A program made the position numbers and the translations under genes. A model generated the notes under the pieces. That model was not told where the DNA came from. It ran no database searches and saw only the letters and a list, made by a program, of their open reading frames with translations. From Nephrocerus scutellatus (lineage: Eukaryota; Arthropoda; Insecta; Diptera; Pipunculidae), in assembly GCA_947095585.1 (NCBI GenBank), contig OX352761.1:132648277-132712276 (forward strand): a stretch of DNA of 64,000 bases, given 5' to 3'. Below, in pieces: positions 22,980 to 34,659 of the stretch; the stretch's first letter is position 1; every line of letters starts with the position of its first letter.

Positions 22980-24196
22980 TTAGATTTTGTAAGAAGTATT
23001 TTCACGACTATATTGTTTTTGCATTTCCAATTGCTTGATTCTGGTATAAGCAGCACTGCTTAAAAGAACAATTCCGTTAGAAGTCCACCATAGGAAAGTT
23101 TTTTTATCATTAAACCATTGTGTTGCAATTACTGTTTGCGCGCACGCTTTTGCTGTTCCTGATATATTATGCGTTAGCGGTGACGTTACCTAAAAAATAA
23201 AATTGTTACCATTATTTTTACAGACTTTTAGAACTCTACCTTTATTTGAAGTGCAGTAACAAATCCGATTGCAAATCCGCACAAACCTCCTATAATCATA
23301 ACTGCTACAAACCACGTTGCAAATAAATGCTCATACGATAGTATTGCACTAATTTCATTGTTTATTACAATCAATGGAATAAACAAAATACACGAATAGA
23401 AATTGTTGTAGTAACTTAACAACCAAATTTCTTGATTAACGTGTGTTAGCGCTTTCTTCGTGTGGATGGAATACATAGCCAATGAAAATGACCCCAGTAC
23501 TCCAAAAATAGTCCCTTTCCATGAAAAAGCATCTGTAAGCAACATTTTTATATGGAAATGAAAAATGTAAGCGTTAAAGATAACTTTACCAGTTAATTTT
23601 TCCTGATCGACACCAATCAGAAATCCTAAAACGATTCCTGAACAACACAAAATACTTTTTATACTAGTTTTCTGTTTTAGTAAGAGATATGTTAGTATAA
23701 CATTGAATACAGTTGTAAGTGATCTTCCAACATAATAAAATGCTACACCTACATACTTCAAGCACAGATTATTTGTTGCCACCATCATGGTAAACAGAAC
23801 TGATAGTGGTAATATCTAAAACTGTCATCCTATACATATCATATTGGCAATACAAATTATAATATACCTTTCGGAACGTATCTATGTTCAATGGATTACC
23901 CTCTGGGAAACGCACGCTTGGTACAACCTTGCTGATTCGACTCATGGTAAAGCAAATTATCGTTGAGACTACACATTGAAACCAAGTTACAAATAGCGGT
24001 GCATCTAAGTTCACATCCTGACTGCTTAGTAGCGTCTTATTTACAAAAACGGTTAATATTGATATTGACCTAAAATAAATTCGGATTGGTTTAATATTTT
24101 TCAGCGGCTAGTATACTCTTACCAATATGCTACTACCACAACGAAAATTTTTAAATACTTATTCCCTAATTTCTGCTCGTCTAAGTTTGTATACAT
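22980..24196 (-). CDS. nac: GDP-fucose transporter of the Golgi (SLC35C1 type)
   Basis: Exons 24196-24123, 24069-23868, 23815-23590, 23532-23240 and 23189-22980 give 334 residues with matching phases. The protein is hydrophobic with about ten membrane spans. It has the SLC35C1/Gfr signatures '[12 protein letters not shown]', '[19 protein letters not shown]' and '[15 protein letters not shown]'. It imports GDP-fucose into the Golgi lumen in exchange for GMP, for N- and O-fucosylation. I recall that the Drosophila counterpart is required for the neural HRP epitope. An in-frame upstream ATG at 24250 would add 18 residues; I prefer 24196 because the family starts at this point (MYTNL-type). The mRpL1 and nac 3' ends must nearly overlap. 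Confidence 0.92.
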
Positions 24197-24629
24197 TATT
24201 TGCTGGTTTCCAGTTCTAACTCGGCGACGGCTCTTCAATTTTCTATTCATCAAATCAACAAATCTCTGCCACAAGAATGTCAAACCCAATAGGCTAGGCG
24301 CATATTGATCGGAGCCCAGTAGTAGGTGTTTTTTATGCCGGAGTAATATTTCTGTTTAAAATTGTTTCGTGATTTTTCTTTTTTCAATTAGAAATTGCAG
24401 TTATTAAGAAATTTTAATTTTGGCTAAACTATAGTATAGCGATTAAAGGGATTAGGGGTTTGTGACACCCCTCAGACTGTGTAGAACTAATTTTCACCTT
24501 ACATGTGATACCAATATTTAGGCCCACCCACTCTAAAATACACCCCCTGCAAAACTTTCATGAGAAAGTCAGTTTTTGGCTCTTTGTCGTGGGTGGTTGG
24601 ACTTTCAACTGGGCCCTTAAAAGTGGATT

Positions 24630-24840
24630 CAGACTTTAGCCGTGCGAGAAAAAATGAGCAGAAGAGATTGAAACTACGAGAATGTTATTTTATATCTGCA
24701 GGGGATATATTTTCTATAGAATTATGGTGACATTGAAAAATATACTGCTTCTCTCGTGTGGCTAACCACAATTTCTATTACACAGCGGTCCTGCTCCTTT
24801 TTTTCTCTCGCACGGCCCAAATGTAAATCAAATAAGTCTG
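24630..24840. repeat. Short inverted-repeat (MITE-like) element
   Basis: Both ends carry 'cagactt' in inverted orientation. Inside are inverted arms 'gccgtgcgagaaaaaatgag' (24639) and its complement-like 'ctttttttctctcgcacggc' (24797). No coding potential. It lies between the divergent nac and helicase genes. Confidence 0.6.
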
Positions 24841-24844
24841 GAAT

Positions 24845-25668
24845 TTTTCTATTTTGAGGGCACCCATATGCACATTTGTTTTTGTAGGCAAATCCAACAA
24901 CTTGTTAATCAAAGAGAAATCCGTAGTGACACACATATTCCACGGATTGAATTTATTGGTAATTCCAAATTTAACATAAGACCAACTTATGTCGAGTTCT
25001 ATTTACTTTTTTTGAAAAATCTAGATTCGGTTTTTTAGCTGTCAATAATAAAAAATTGACATATTAGTGAATTTAATTGAATTGTTTTGGTTGTGCGGCT
25101 GGAGGGAGGGATTGGAGGTAAAGAGGTAAATCTTATGTCGTATTTTTGTTTTGTTTTAGAAATCTGCGAATACTGAGAATCTTTTGTTTAAATTGTTTTG
25201 TTTCATGTTTTGTTGTTGTAGTTAATGAAAAGAGGGGTAAATCTCCCAAAATATCAAGTTCAGTTAGAGGGGAAATCTACCGTATCTACCGTAGATTGTT
25301 TTTTTTTTTTTTTGGGTTTTAGGTTTTAGTAAAAACAAACAAGTTGACAGCCAAAAAATCAATCTGCGCCAGATTTTTTTTAAACAAAAAACACGACATT
25401 AAAAAGAAATGCGATTTCTGAACTTTGTTCTGGATCAAACAATCTCTTGATTTTTTCGGTAAATAGAACACAAAACTTTGATCTGCCGGCATTTTTTTTA
25501 TTCAGATCAAGCTATTTGGGTGAATGGAACATCATAGTTTACTTTTTATTAGCCTGTATATGTAGGTATTTCCTATTTAAATTTAGATAATTAGAAACCA
25601 GTGAATGAAACAGATCTCGGCGTGTTTAAGCTCCGCAACTACCATTTGTTATTATTTAAAAAACCAGT
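24845..25668. other. Divergent intergenic region
   Basis: Lies between the 5' ends of nac (minus) and the helicase (plus), so it presumably holds the helicase promoter. Low complexity, T-rich runs near 25299-25315, and a copy of the 'aacaagttgacagccaaaaa' repeat near 25341. No TATA box or other site is clear enough to call. Confidence 0.4.
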
Positions 25669-28600
25669 ATGAGTTCTGATTCGGCTGATTCTTCCGATTG
25701 GTTTGAAAAAGATGTTGATGAAATTGTAAGTGATTTAAAGAAACACTCTACGTTCATCGGCCCCACTGATAATATTGAATACATTACTGGAATAGAAGGT
25801 AACTGCTAATAATGCAATGCTAACTGTATTACAGAGAACAATTTTTTAATAATTTTCATTTTGCAGAATGCTATCAAAATGATGTCTTGCAAGATTCAGC
25901 CGATAAATCTGCAAAGTCGCCAGTTTCAACAATGAGGCTTCGTGAAACAGCCCAAATGGAACCTCTTGATGCATTTTTATCTGCCATGGTCTATGATGGA
26001 TTCTTTGATATTCAACTCAAAAGCAACGACTGTAGGGAAAAAGTACTTTTGTTCGTGCAAATACTTGCCAAGATGTGTCGTTTGGAGATTCCCGGTTTCT
26101 TGCCGGACATAATAAATGCATTTGCAACTAATGAATCTTTGCATACAAATCTTTGCACGCTCATTACTAGTTTATTTTTACAAAAATATAAAAGCAATTG
26201 GACCAAAATTGCGCAAGTGGACGAATTCCTCTCAAATATAGACTATATATTGCTAGTTACATTCAAGCTACATTTAATAAATTCAAAAATCAGGAATTTA
26301 TTGCAACATATTGAAGTGTGCATATCAAGGAATGATGTTCCACAAATTTATAGTCGCAATGGAAGCCTTGAGCTTGAAAAAAATGTACACGAAATGTTAA
26401 ACCACGTCGAATCAGACCAGGAACAGAGCGAGGATGTACGTATTTAAGTTCGTGTTTAGTTTATCCTTTGGTTTAATCATTCTGGTATTTAGATTCTGCC
26501 AACACTTGAAGAGCTTAAAAATGAATCGCACAGACCAGCAACTCAACCTGTGGACCAGGTTCATGAGGAGAACTCTCTGCAGAAAAAATGTTTAAGTTTT
26601 GATGAATATCTTAAAATACAGAAATATTTGTTACGAGAAGACTTTATTATTCCATTGCGTCAAAGTGTTCACGAGCTAAGAAAAAATCAAAACCAATCTA
26701 TACTTAAAATTTTCCATGATGTAAAAATTGTATTGGCTAAGAACTTGATAGATGTTCAAAATAGCGGAACGTTTTTAGTCGATTTACTTGGAAGTAATCG
26801 AAAAGAAAATCAGGCGAAACTTCCAAAGTTCAAAGAAGATTTTTTAAAATTTGGAACATTGCTTTGTCTCACAACTAATTTTGAATTTGATAACCTAATA
26901 TTGGCTGTTATGAAGTCTACTAAGAAAGAAATTATAAACAAAGGTTATGTAGGTTTCATAAATAATTCAAAATTTTATATAAATCTAATTTCTAATGCAT
27001 TTAGTTCTGCATCGAAATATTGAAACAATACAATATCGCTAAAACTTATGATACAAATTTTATAATGTTTGAAAGTCCAGCGTTTTTTGAGCCATACAAC
27101 AACGTTTTTCAAGTTCTAAATTCTTGTAGCATATGGCCGTTTCCTATGATGAAGTATATTGTTTCGTGTGAGGTATGTAACTAAATAAAATAAAATAAAT
27201 TTATTAAAAAAAATTACTGTTTTTAGGAAAATAAAAATAATCCTGCATACTTGAAAGATGATACTAGTTATACATACATGGGCGAGCGCTTCCAACCTCT
27301 GACGAGTTTACCCGAAAATTATCCAAAAAATGTACAAAAACAATTGACTTCCGTCCAACTTAAAGCGTACCAGGAGGCATTGAAGAATGAATTTTGTTTA
27401 ATACAAGGACCTCCAGGAACTGGAAAAACACACACATCATCGAAAATCGTAGCAACCCTCATAGAAAACACTAAATCACCTGTTGTATTAATTACGTATA
27501 CAAATGATTCACTGGACAAATTTCTATTGAAACTAGCAGGTGAAACAGAAGACATTGTACGTTTTGGTAACCAATCAACTGAGCAAGCAGTTAATGAGTT
27601 CAACATAAAGCGGTTGACCACATTACAATCAATTTACCCTAATCTCAAGCAGCTGCACTATCACACAAAAATGTTGTATAAAACAAAGTTTACATTTTTG
27701 CAAAAACTTCTGGAAGAATATGATGGTACCGATAGTTTTTACAATAAAATAGTTTCAGCACAGGCAAGTATTTTACATGTAGTTATCCTATCAATTACCT
27801 ATGTTTCCCATTTATATATACATATAAATATATATAGTTCAGTTCCGTCTGTTGTGAGGTGCAGTCGATCTGCCTCTTCTGAGTGAACGTGTTATTTTTC
27901 TGATACGAATACATTTGGTTATCTTTTTAAAAACTTATTTAACTTGACCCCTTTTTTCTGTATTTTCGACTACTTAGGTCCTTTTTACCACCTTCCACAC
28001 GACCTAGAGATCTGAAATTGTGAGCGTCTAAATTCAAAATAGCATTTATTATATTCCACGTATGACGCGTTTCTCGTGTAGTGCGAATGATGATTTGAAA
28101 TCACGCCAGGCAGCACTTAGAGTGCTGTCGTTCAACTTAATGGGCTTTAAATCATTCAAATGCTGCTAGGATGCATTACATTCTCTTGCCAGACATAACA
28201 GGGTGAAACTCAGGCGGGTCCCTGGTCATCAAGGGCATAAAGTATGACCTAAACCCTAATGTGGAATCAACTGAGCTGCCACCACAGCGCTGATTAACAT
28301 TTGGGAACACAGACTTCGTATGACCCACTGGGAACCCGTATGAGGGCTGAGACAATCCAAACCATTAATCAGGGCTTATTCCTACGAGGAAATCCCTTAT
28401 CTAAGACGAAGATAGCATTAGAACGCTGGTGGGCTTTCTCACAGGTCACTGGCTTGCGGTATCACCTTAACAAAATTAATCTAGGCTCGGACACGGATGA
28501 TTATGAATGCGCAGCATTGCATTGGTTAAGGAGGCGTATTTTCCATAAAGAAATACGTTTGTCAGCAGAGTTGGCACGTCTCTTAGATTAATCATACCCA

Positions 28601-30162
28601 ATTGATTTTTTAGGTCGCAGTGTCAGCCAAGTGGACAACGGTCTACACAAAAAAAAAACAACACGAGCTAGAGAGCTGAAATTTTGTGAGGACTTAGTCT
28701 CTTAGAACGTGACGCGTGTTGCGGCTGATAAGTAGAAAAGTTGTCAAAAAAAAAAAAAAGTATTTTTCACGCCCCCACCTCTCGCGAATGTTTGACAACC
28801 ATTCGAGAGTAATAACTTGTCACGGAAAGCTTCTCAATTCGGCATTAAATTGTAGGTATACATGCACAATAAAATGGTCGCGAGAAGCAAGGCCTTGGAA
28901 AGCAGCGATAGGTCGCGCCAAAATATTATTATTGTTATCAAGGGTCTTAGAAATAAATGCTATGTATACACTCAATTTTGATGCGTAAAAATGATTTGTA
29001 AACGACGTTTTTATTTTGTAGAATGAATTGCGAAATATATCAACAAAATTAAGAAGCATTAAAGCTATGTTTTACTACTATGATGTTAAGGACAAAGGAG
29101 TTATTGCCATGACATCCACATTTGCAGCAAAAACTAATTTACTTTTTAAATTGCTGAAGAGCCCAATTGGTTCGTATTATTGTGCTTTTTTTATACGAAA
29201 AGTACATTTGGCTAAATTGCATTCTAATTGCAGTGATTTTCGAAGAAGCAGCAGAGATTTTGGAGTCCCATATTGTTGCATGTCTCACGCCGTACACACA
29301 GCATGTTATTTTGGTTGGCGATCATATGCAGTTGCAGCCATACACCTCTACATATGAACATAGCCGATCAAATCATATGGATATTTCTTTGTTCGAGCGA
29401 ATGATAAATAGAAACGCTATTGTTACTGTTTTGGATGTGCAGTTTCGAATGCGAAAAGAAATCGCCGATTTAATTCGCCCCCATATATATGAGAATCTTC
29501 AGGATTCTTGCCTTGTTACATGCTATCCCAGTGTAAGAGGACTAAAAGCAGACCTTTATTTTCTGACACATTCTAATGAGGAATCTGTAGATTTGGTAAG
29601 ATTTTCGTTATTTGAATTTTGTTCAGTTCTTTTAACTATTATTTGTATTATAATATATATTTAGAATGAAGATAGCAAATTCAATACGTTTGAGGTGGAG
29701 AAAGTTTGTGAGCTTGCAAAATATCTGATTTTGAATCAGCACTACCAAGTTTCCGATATTGTAATTTTAAGTCCATACAAAAAGCAAATTGAAAAATTGT
29801 CTGCAAAGGTATCATAACAATTAAATAGCAGACATAACTTATTTTTAATTACATTTTTATTTTTCCAGATTTGTAAAAAACCATACATCGCTCTACAGAA
29901 TATTAAAGTCTCAACAATAGACAGTTTTCAAGGTATGGAGGCGAACATTGTTTTGCTGACGCTAGTCCGGAGCAATAAACTCAATCAAATTGGATTTCTT
30001 GCACATAAAAATCGCATTTGTGTTAGTCTGTCTCGTGCCAAATACGGATTATATATAGTTGGTAACATGGAACTGTTAGCAGAGTGCAGCACTATATGGA
30101 GGACAATAAAATATAAGTTGGAAGCGCGGGATTCAATTGGGACATCGTTTCCATTATGTTAG
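25669..30162 (+). CDS. ZNFX1-like superfamily 1 RNA helicase, without NFX1 zinc fingers
   Basis: Exons 25669-25798, 25867-26435, 26493-26948, 27005-27172, 27227-27763, 29022-29169, 29234-29595, 29665-29808 and 29869-30162 give 935 residues. The C-terminal half is a UPF1-like core: motif I GPPGTGKT (502-509), motif II FEEAAE (672-677), motif III GDHMQLQP (698-705), QFRM (739-742), DSFQGMEANIV (856-866) and RICVSLSRAK (887-896). The preceding 'MFESPAFFEPYNNVFQVL' region matches ZNFX1 proteins. Those act in small-RNA inheritance granules in nematodes and in antiviral RNA sensing in mammals. Here the protein stops 39 residues after the last motif, so the Cys-rich NFX1 repeats are absent. The ORF breaks at 27023 unless a 56-bp intron (26949-27004) is removed. 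Intron 27764-29021 needs a GC donor. Likely cytosolic. Confidence 0.88.
27764..29021 (+). other. GC-AG intron of the helicase, filled with repeats
   Basis: The exon ends CAG and the intron begins GCAAGT, the standard sequence around GC donors; the acceptor is 'ttttattttgtag'. Phase 0 on both sides joins SAQ to NELRN. The nearby GT option (CAGGCAA|GTATTT) would give an immediate stop, AAA TGA. The intron holds repeat-B pieces (27955-28080 and 28665-28720), an unassigned open stretch (28301-28591) and a SINE (28752-28945). All other introns of the gene are under 80 bp. Confidence 0.8.
28752..28945 (+). mobile_element. SINE copy, body only
   Basis: Matches the body of the minus-strand SINE at 33285-33537: 'cacctctcgcgaatg', 'aataacttgtcacggaaagc', 'ttctcaattcg', 'atggtcgcgagaagcaaggc', ending in an 'aatattattattgtt' tail. 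The tRNA-like head is missing. Sense orientation inside the helicase's GC-AG intron. Confidence 0.75.
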
Positions 30163-30409
30163 AACATATTAGGCTATAAAGTTTTGTTTTTTATTTTACG
30201 TACATTTTTGGCAGTGTGATAAGTAAGAAACTTTTTTGAATTTTAATCGGTTGGAAGTAATCGAAACTGGAAAGAAGGTTCTTTCACATTATAAACCTTT
30301 TTACTAGCAATGTTTGCTTCATGTGTGCCTTTACTTATTTTGGTACAGAGTCTATCCTTTAAAATACAAACAAGAAGTTTTGTGTTACCTCCTGGTGACT
30401 TTCCTTCCA

Positions 30410-31140
30410 TAGGTTAGGTTATGTTAGATTGGGGTTGCTGTCGGCAGGAAGCCGACCCACTTAGACCAATAGATGGTCCATTGTGATGCCACATGGATCT
30501 AGAGGATTTCTCGCCCAACTCGTTGAACCAGTTGGAGCTTCAAATGGAGCGTAGAAGACTTTTGATGTCAGTGCTTGACAAATCGTTAAGGTCATTGTAA
30601 AAGAAGGCTTCCAAATAGAACTTACGCTTTAGAGAAAGAGCTGTGCATGCGACAGTGAAGTGCAGAATGATCTCTTCTTCTTCTTTATTGAAAAAAAAAC
30701 CAAGCTTTGCTGCATGCTTGCCTATAAAACAGTGCCCAGTAATTGCACCTATTGTAGCGCTTATGTGAACTCTGTTTAGAGAGATCAAACAGTAAGCGTT
30801 TCGGATCCAGCTTTGGCCAGATCTGTTTTGTCGCTATACAAGTTATACCATTTGTTCATCTAAGGTTGGTTTTGTCAGTAGCATCCTGCTTTAACATGAG
30901 TTAGGCAAGTATGCCTAAGGAACCATTTTCAGGTAGAAGGAGCAGCGTAGTCACATTTTTGGCGAGTTCATCGGCTCATCGGCCCAGCACCCAATAAAGG
31001 TGAATGTGGAACTGCTCCGCCATCTGCCTGATGATGATGATCGGCAGTATAGGGCTACAAAAGAGTTCGTAAAGACTGATTCTAGGGATCTCAAAGCAGC
31101 TTTTATTCCATTATCCATATATCCACAAAACATTTTTTAA
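30410..31140 (-). mobile_element. LINE-A second copy, RNase H and C-terminal tail
   Basis: The minus-strand ORF at 30540-30788 reads 'LNRVHISATIGAITGHCFIG' and then 'YNDLNDLSSTDIKSLLRSI', a typical C-terminus after RNase H in I/R1-type LINEs. Further up (30951-31133) is a degraded RNase H with 'GCWADE'. The 3' flank near 30414-30500 is similar to 186-270, confirming the same family. Confidence 0.8.
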
Positions 31141-31509
31141 AACGCTTCACTTGTTTTGTCGTTAAATAGAACATCGTCCTATTACAGGTTGGATTTTACC
31201 GGAAATCACAGGAAACACTTTTGGTTGAACAGGGTATAGTATATTACATAACGAGCAAGAAAAGTGGAGTTTAGATGAGCACTTTTCTGCGAGTAATGTA
31301 CGCTATTTTTCACGCGTCCAAACTGGTTTTTCTGCTAAATCGAGAGAGAAGCAGAAATGTGAGAACGTGTGTTCGCTGATTGCTGTGACTGCAGTAAATA
31401 ACAAAAGACGTTTATACGATAACATAACTAGTGTTGTTATGGGCTACTTTCGAAGCTAGTTTATAGCGTATGAAACAGACACTTTCGGCTATGGGCGCGT
31501 GAAAGTTTT

Positions 31510-33060
31510 ATTTATAATTCGCGCACGCGTAAAGTGGTTCGACCCCCTATAATGATTGGCTATAAGGTTGGTACAGCGCGAGCGTTAAAGAAAAGAAGGA
31601 GAAAAAAGGAGATGTCTATGAGCTTGTGTTTTGAATGTCTGTGGATCATAGCGATGTGGAAAAACAAGGGCAAGGCAAAGCACCTTTTACGCAAAGCAAA
31701 GAAAAACACACACGTGTTCTACGGCTGAAGAACGAATCTCTGAACTTATCTGGCTTGAGGGTGAAGTGATAGCATGCAACTGGCTATTTCTCATGAGTAC
31801 CGCTAATGGAAGAACAGTGACAAGGAGGGAACGTTCCTGCGGTGTTCGAGCGAATCTATGGAATTCGCAATGTTTGTGTCACCGATAAGTTTTATCGCAC
31901 GGTTTTGTAATCTATCTAGCTGATGAATGGTAGTTTTAGGCACCAGACCAGATATGACAATTGTAATCAAGTTTGGGGCGAATAAGCGCCAGATAAGAAG
32001 TGAAAAATTTTTTGCATCGTGATAGGAAACCTTATCATTTCACAGCATTTTAAGTGACGGTTGATATGTGGTCATTCCAACGAAGCTTGTCGTTAACGCA
32101 CATACTGAGAATTGCGAGTTTTTCCGTTTCCTGGATGCAAATGCCATTCATGTATAATGGCAAAGGATTTAAGGTTCGCTTGGTGGCTTTTGTAAATTGG
32201 ATTGAATTGTAAACTGCCGTCCTATTTTAATATGCCGTCCAAGTCAGAATTTAACGTGCTTAACATACGTAGTTGTTTAAGTTCCACGTGAGAAGTGGAG
32301 GGACGTTCTTCAAAGTTATATGAGAAGCTTAGAGTGCTGTCGTCAGCGAAAGAGTAAATTGGATTTGAAGTAATAGACAAGAGGTTATTAATAAAAATGA
32401 GAAAGTGTCGGAGATAAAACAGAGCCCTGGGGAACGCCAGCATTTATTTGATTAATCACAGATTTGGAACCGACCAAAACAACTTGGATTAAACGGTCCA
32501 AAAGAAAGCTTCTAATCCTATGAAGCAACGACTCTAAAAGCACGCAGTTTGGACAAAAGAGTTTGATGCCAATCTTTGTCAAATACTTTGGAAATATCGA
32601 GTGCAACAACTTTGTTTTAACCAAATTGATCCAAAGACCAGTTCCACTGATCGGTGAGATATACCATCAAATCATCAATAGAACGTTGCCTACGAAATCC
32701 GTACTGCCGGTCACTAAGTTTCATGAGCTGATATTTGATCAACGTTTCTATAACCTTGGAAAGAATGAATGTAAGTGTTGGGGGTCGGTATGAAGAATAA
32801 TATGAGTATAGGCTGGATTAAACCTGTTTTCCAACTTCTCGGGAAGAGTCCAAAAAGGATAGATGGAAAAGGTTACGCAGTGGTAATGCCAGCTTGGAAG
32901 AACTCCTCTGCAGAACTAATGTGGAAATACCATTCAGCCCAGTTGATTTGTGAGTGCTGAGATCGTTTAAAACACTAGCAAGTGCACGAATACGAATGTA
33001 AATCTGTCCCATAGAGCAGAAGCACAATCTGGAAGCGTGTGACTAGCTGCAAAATGCGCA
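31510..33060 (-). mobile_element. LINE-B copy covering most of the reverse transcriptase
   Basis: Minus-strand pieces in order: pre-RT region (33027-32818), RT core with 'INAGVPQGSVLSPTLSHFYL' (near 32450) and 'IYSFADDSTLSFSYN' (near 32350), then the 3' region down to the 'ataattcgcgcacgc' end seen also at 17700. The FADD catalytic box is intact but frames shift several times. Best-preserved member of this Jockey-like family in the window. Confidence 0.85.
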
Positions 33061-33284
33061 GCAAACAGATAAGTAAGTTTACTTTTTAAAGCCGAAAGCA
33101 TACCTAATCCTAAAAGCCTCTTTACAGCTCGGGTCGTACCATCCGTCTTTCATTGGCGTGACAGCCTTATTCCTTAAAGGGATAAAGTCCCTTATACCAA
33201 TAAGAATGATGTTTGTGATTGTATCAGCGGCGGTATCCACGTTACTGTCGCGGAACAATAGCGACGAAGTAAGAAGTTGTTAAG

Positions 33285-33537
33285 GCCGTCCCAATTGGCT
33301 TTCTCGTATTAATAATAATATTCGGCGCGACAGACCGTTGCGGTCCAAGGCCTAGCTTCTCGCGACCATTTGTGTTTGCGAATTGAGAAGCTTTCCGCGA
33401 CAAGTTATTTCTCTCGAAACGTTTGTCACCCATTCGCGAGAGGTGGGACACCGTGAAAAAATACTTCTGGTGTTACTGGGATTCGAACCACGAACCCCTA
33501 CTCAATAGCCATGCGCTTTTCCACTGAGCCCACTGAT
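33285..33537 (-). mobile_element. tRNA-derived SINE
   Basis: Minus strand, head first: 'GGCTCAGTGGAAAAGCGC' (near 33530) resembles a Pol III A box. 'GGTTCGAATCCC' (near 33485) is a perfect B box, and the tRNA-like part ends 'AGTAACACC'. A ~170-bp body follows, ending in an AT-rich 'aatattattattaata' tail near 33300. The tRNA 5' acceptor half does not pair with 'TAACACC', so I call a SINE head rather than a working tRNA gene. Copies of the body lie at 28752-28945 and 19312-19362. Confidence 0.72.
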
Positions 33538-33589
33538 ATTTTCCTACTGTTTTTTGGGAGTTTTTGATCTAACTGCTACTTCCTACTAG

Positions 33590-34650
33590 TTAAAGCGGTA
33601 TTGTTAGCAAGTGCTCGGCCAGCTTGTAGGACCTTGAAAGATAACGTTTTTCTGAGAAGACTCCAGCGCCGACTTCATTTCTCATTTTAGATCCCTCGGT
33701 GAATAGAGTAACGTCAAAGAGCCCCAGTACTCCCCCGTTCTTCTAACTTTTTCTAGTCGGAAACTCTACGGCAAAGCTGAACTGAAGTACAATTTAGAAG
33801 TGCAGTAAGCAGAAGCACGATGGGGAGGTAATATGTATAGAATTGTGCTGAGAGCATCGTTAGGACAGGACCGAAGTGCTCCAGTTATACCAACAGTTGC
33901 TGATCTTTGTATTCTACCTAGCTTGTTGGAATTGTAATTCTTGTTATTCGCCGGCCAGCAGACTAGCGCTGCATAGGTGAGAATAGGGCGTACCAAGGCT
34001 GTGTAGACTGATTTTGTGATGTTACTGCTGACCAGATTAACATGGATTTCCCTGCTACCTAGCATGGATATGATCCATTGTTTTAGGATTAGCTCTACCC
34101 CCAACTGAGTGAGCTTCCTGGATGACGTTAATGTGAACATTGTTGAAAGCTCCTTCTATATTGAGGAAGGCGGCAAGAGTGTATTGTTTATAATCAAGGG
34201 CTCAATCGTGCGCATCACCTCGTGGAAATCCCTCTCCGTAGACCTGCCTTTAAGGTATGCATGGTGGTATTTAGATACCATCGTATCCTCGCAGCTTAAT
34301 CTGATGTGGTAGTCTAAAAAAAGCAAATTCATGGCCCATTCTGCCGCTTTGGGTATAAATACTTCTCGTACTCTTCTCCAACTGCAGAAAATATAGTTAA
34401 GTCGTAAGCAACTTCTAAAGATATTCACTAGCCAAGAAGTCAAAACATGTGACTTCTGGAGCATAATTGGTTGTATACGATCATGGCCGGGCGATTTGTA
34501 CGCAGAGAAACTGCGAATGGCTCAGGAAACCTTTTCATGGGTTTATATTTCCTACGTCGTGCGGTGGACCTTGTGAGTTGTGCACAAGTGAGTAGATGCG
34601 GGGAAGTAGGGTTGCCAGTACTTGTTAGTATATAACAGATATTAAACATA
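33590..34650 (-). mobile_element. I/R1-like LINE reverse transcriptase remnant
   Basis: The minus strand reads 'WRRVREVFIPKA' then 'HHAYLKGRSTERDFHEVM' (RT start, 34464-34156), and downstream 'VYTALVRPILTYAALVCWPA' and 'SATVGITGALRSCPNDAL' (34140-33766). The middle of RT, including the catalytic box, is missing. The last part is the same stretch as 921-1187, so it may be the 5' side of LINE-A. Confidence 0.8.
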
Positions 34651-34659
34651 GATCTAGAC

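Noticed and set aside
27005..27023. Stop at 27023 as a disabling mutation in the helicase
   Set aside because: A 56-bp intron (26949-27004) with GTAGGT and ATTTAG ends removes it and keeps phase into the conserved FESPAFFEPY region.
33470..33537. Possible functional tRNA gene on the minus strand (good B box, tRNA-like 3' end)
   Set aside because: The 5' acceptor half does not pair with the 3' 'TAACACC' half, and the segment is fused to a SINE body repeated elsewhere, so it is a SINE head.
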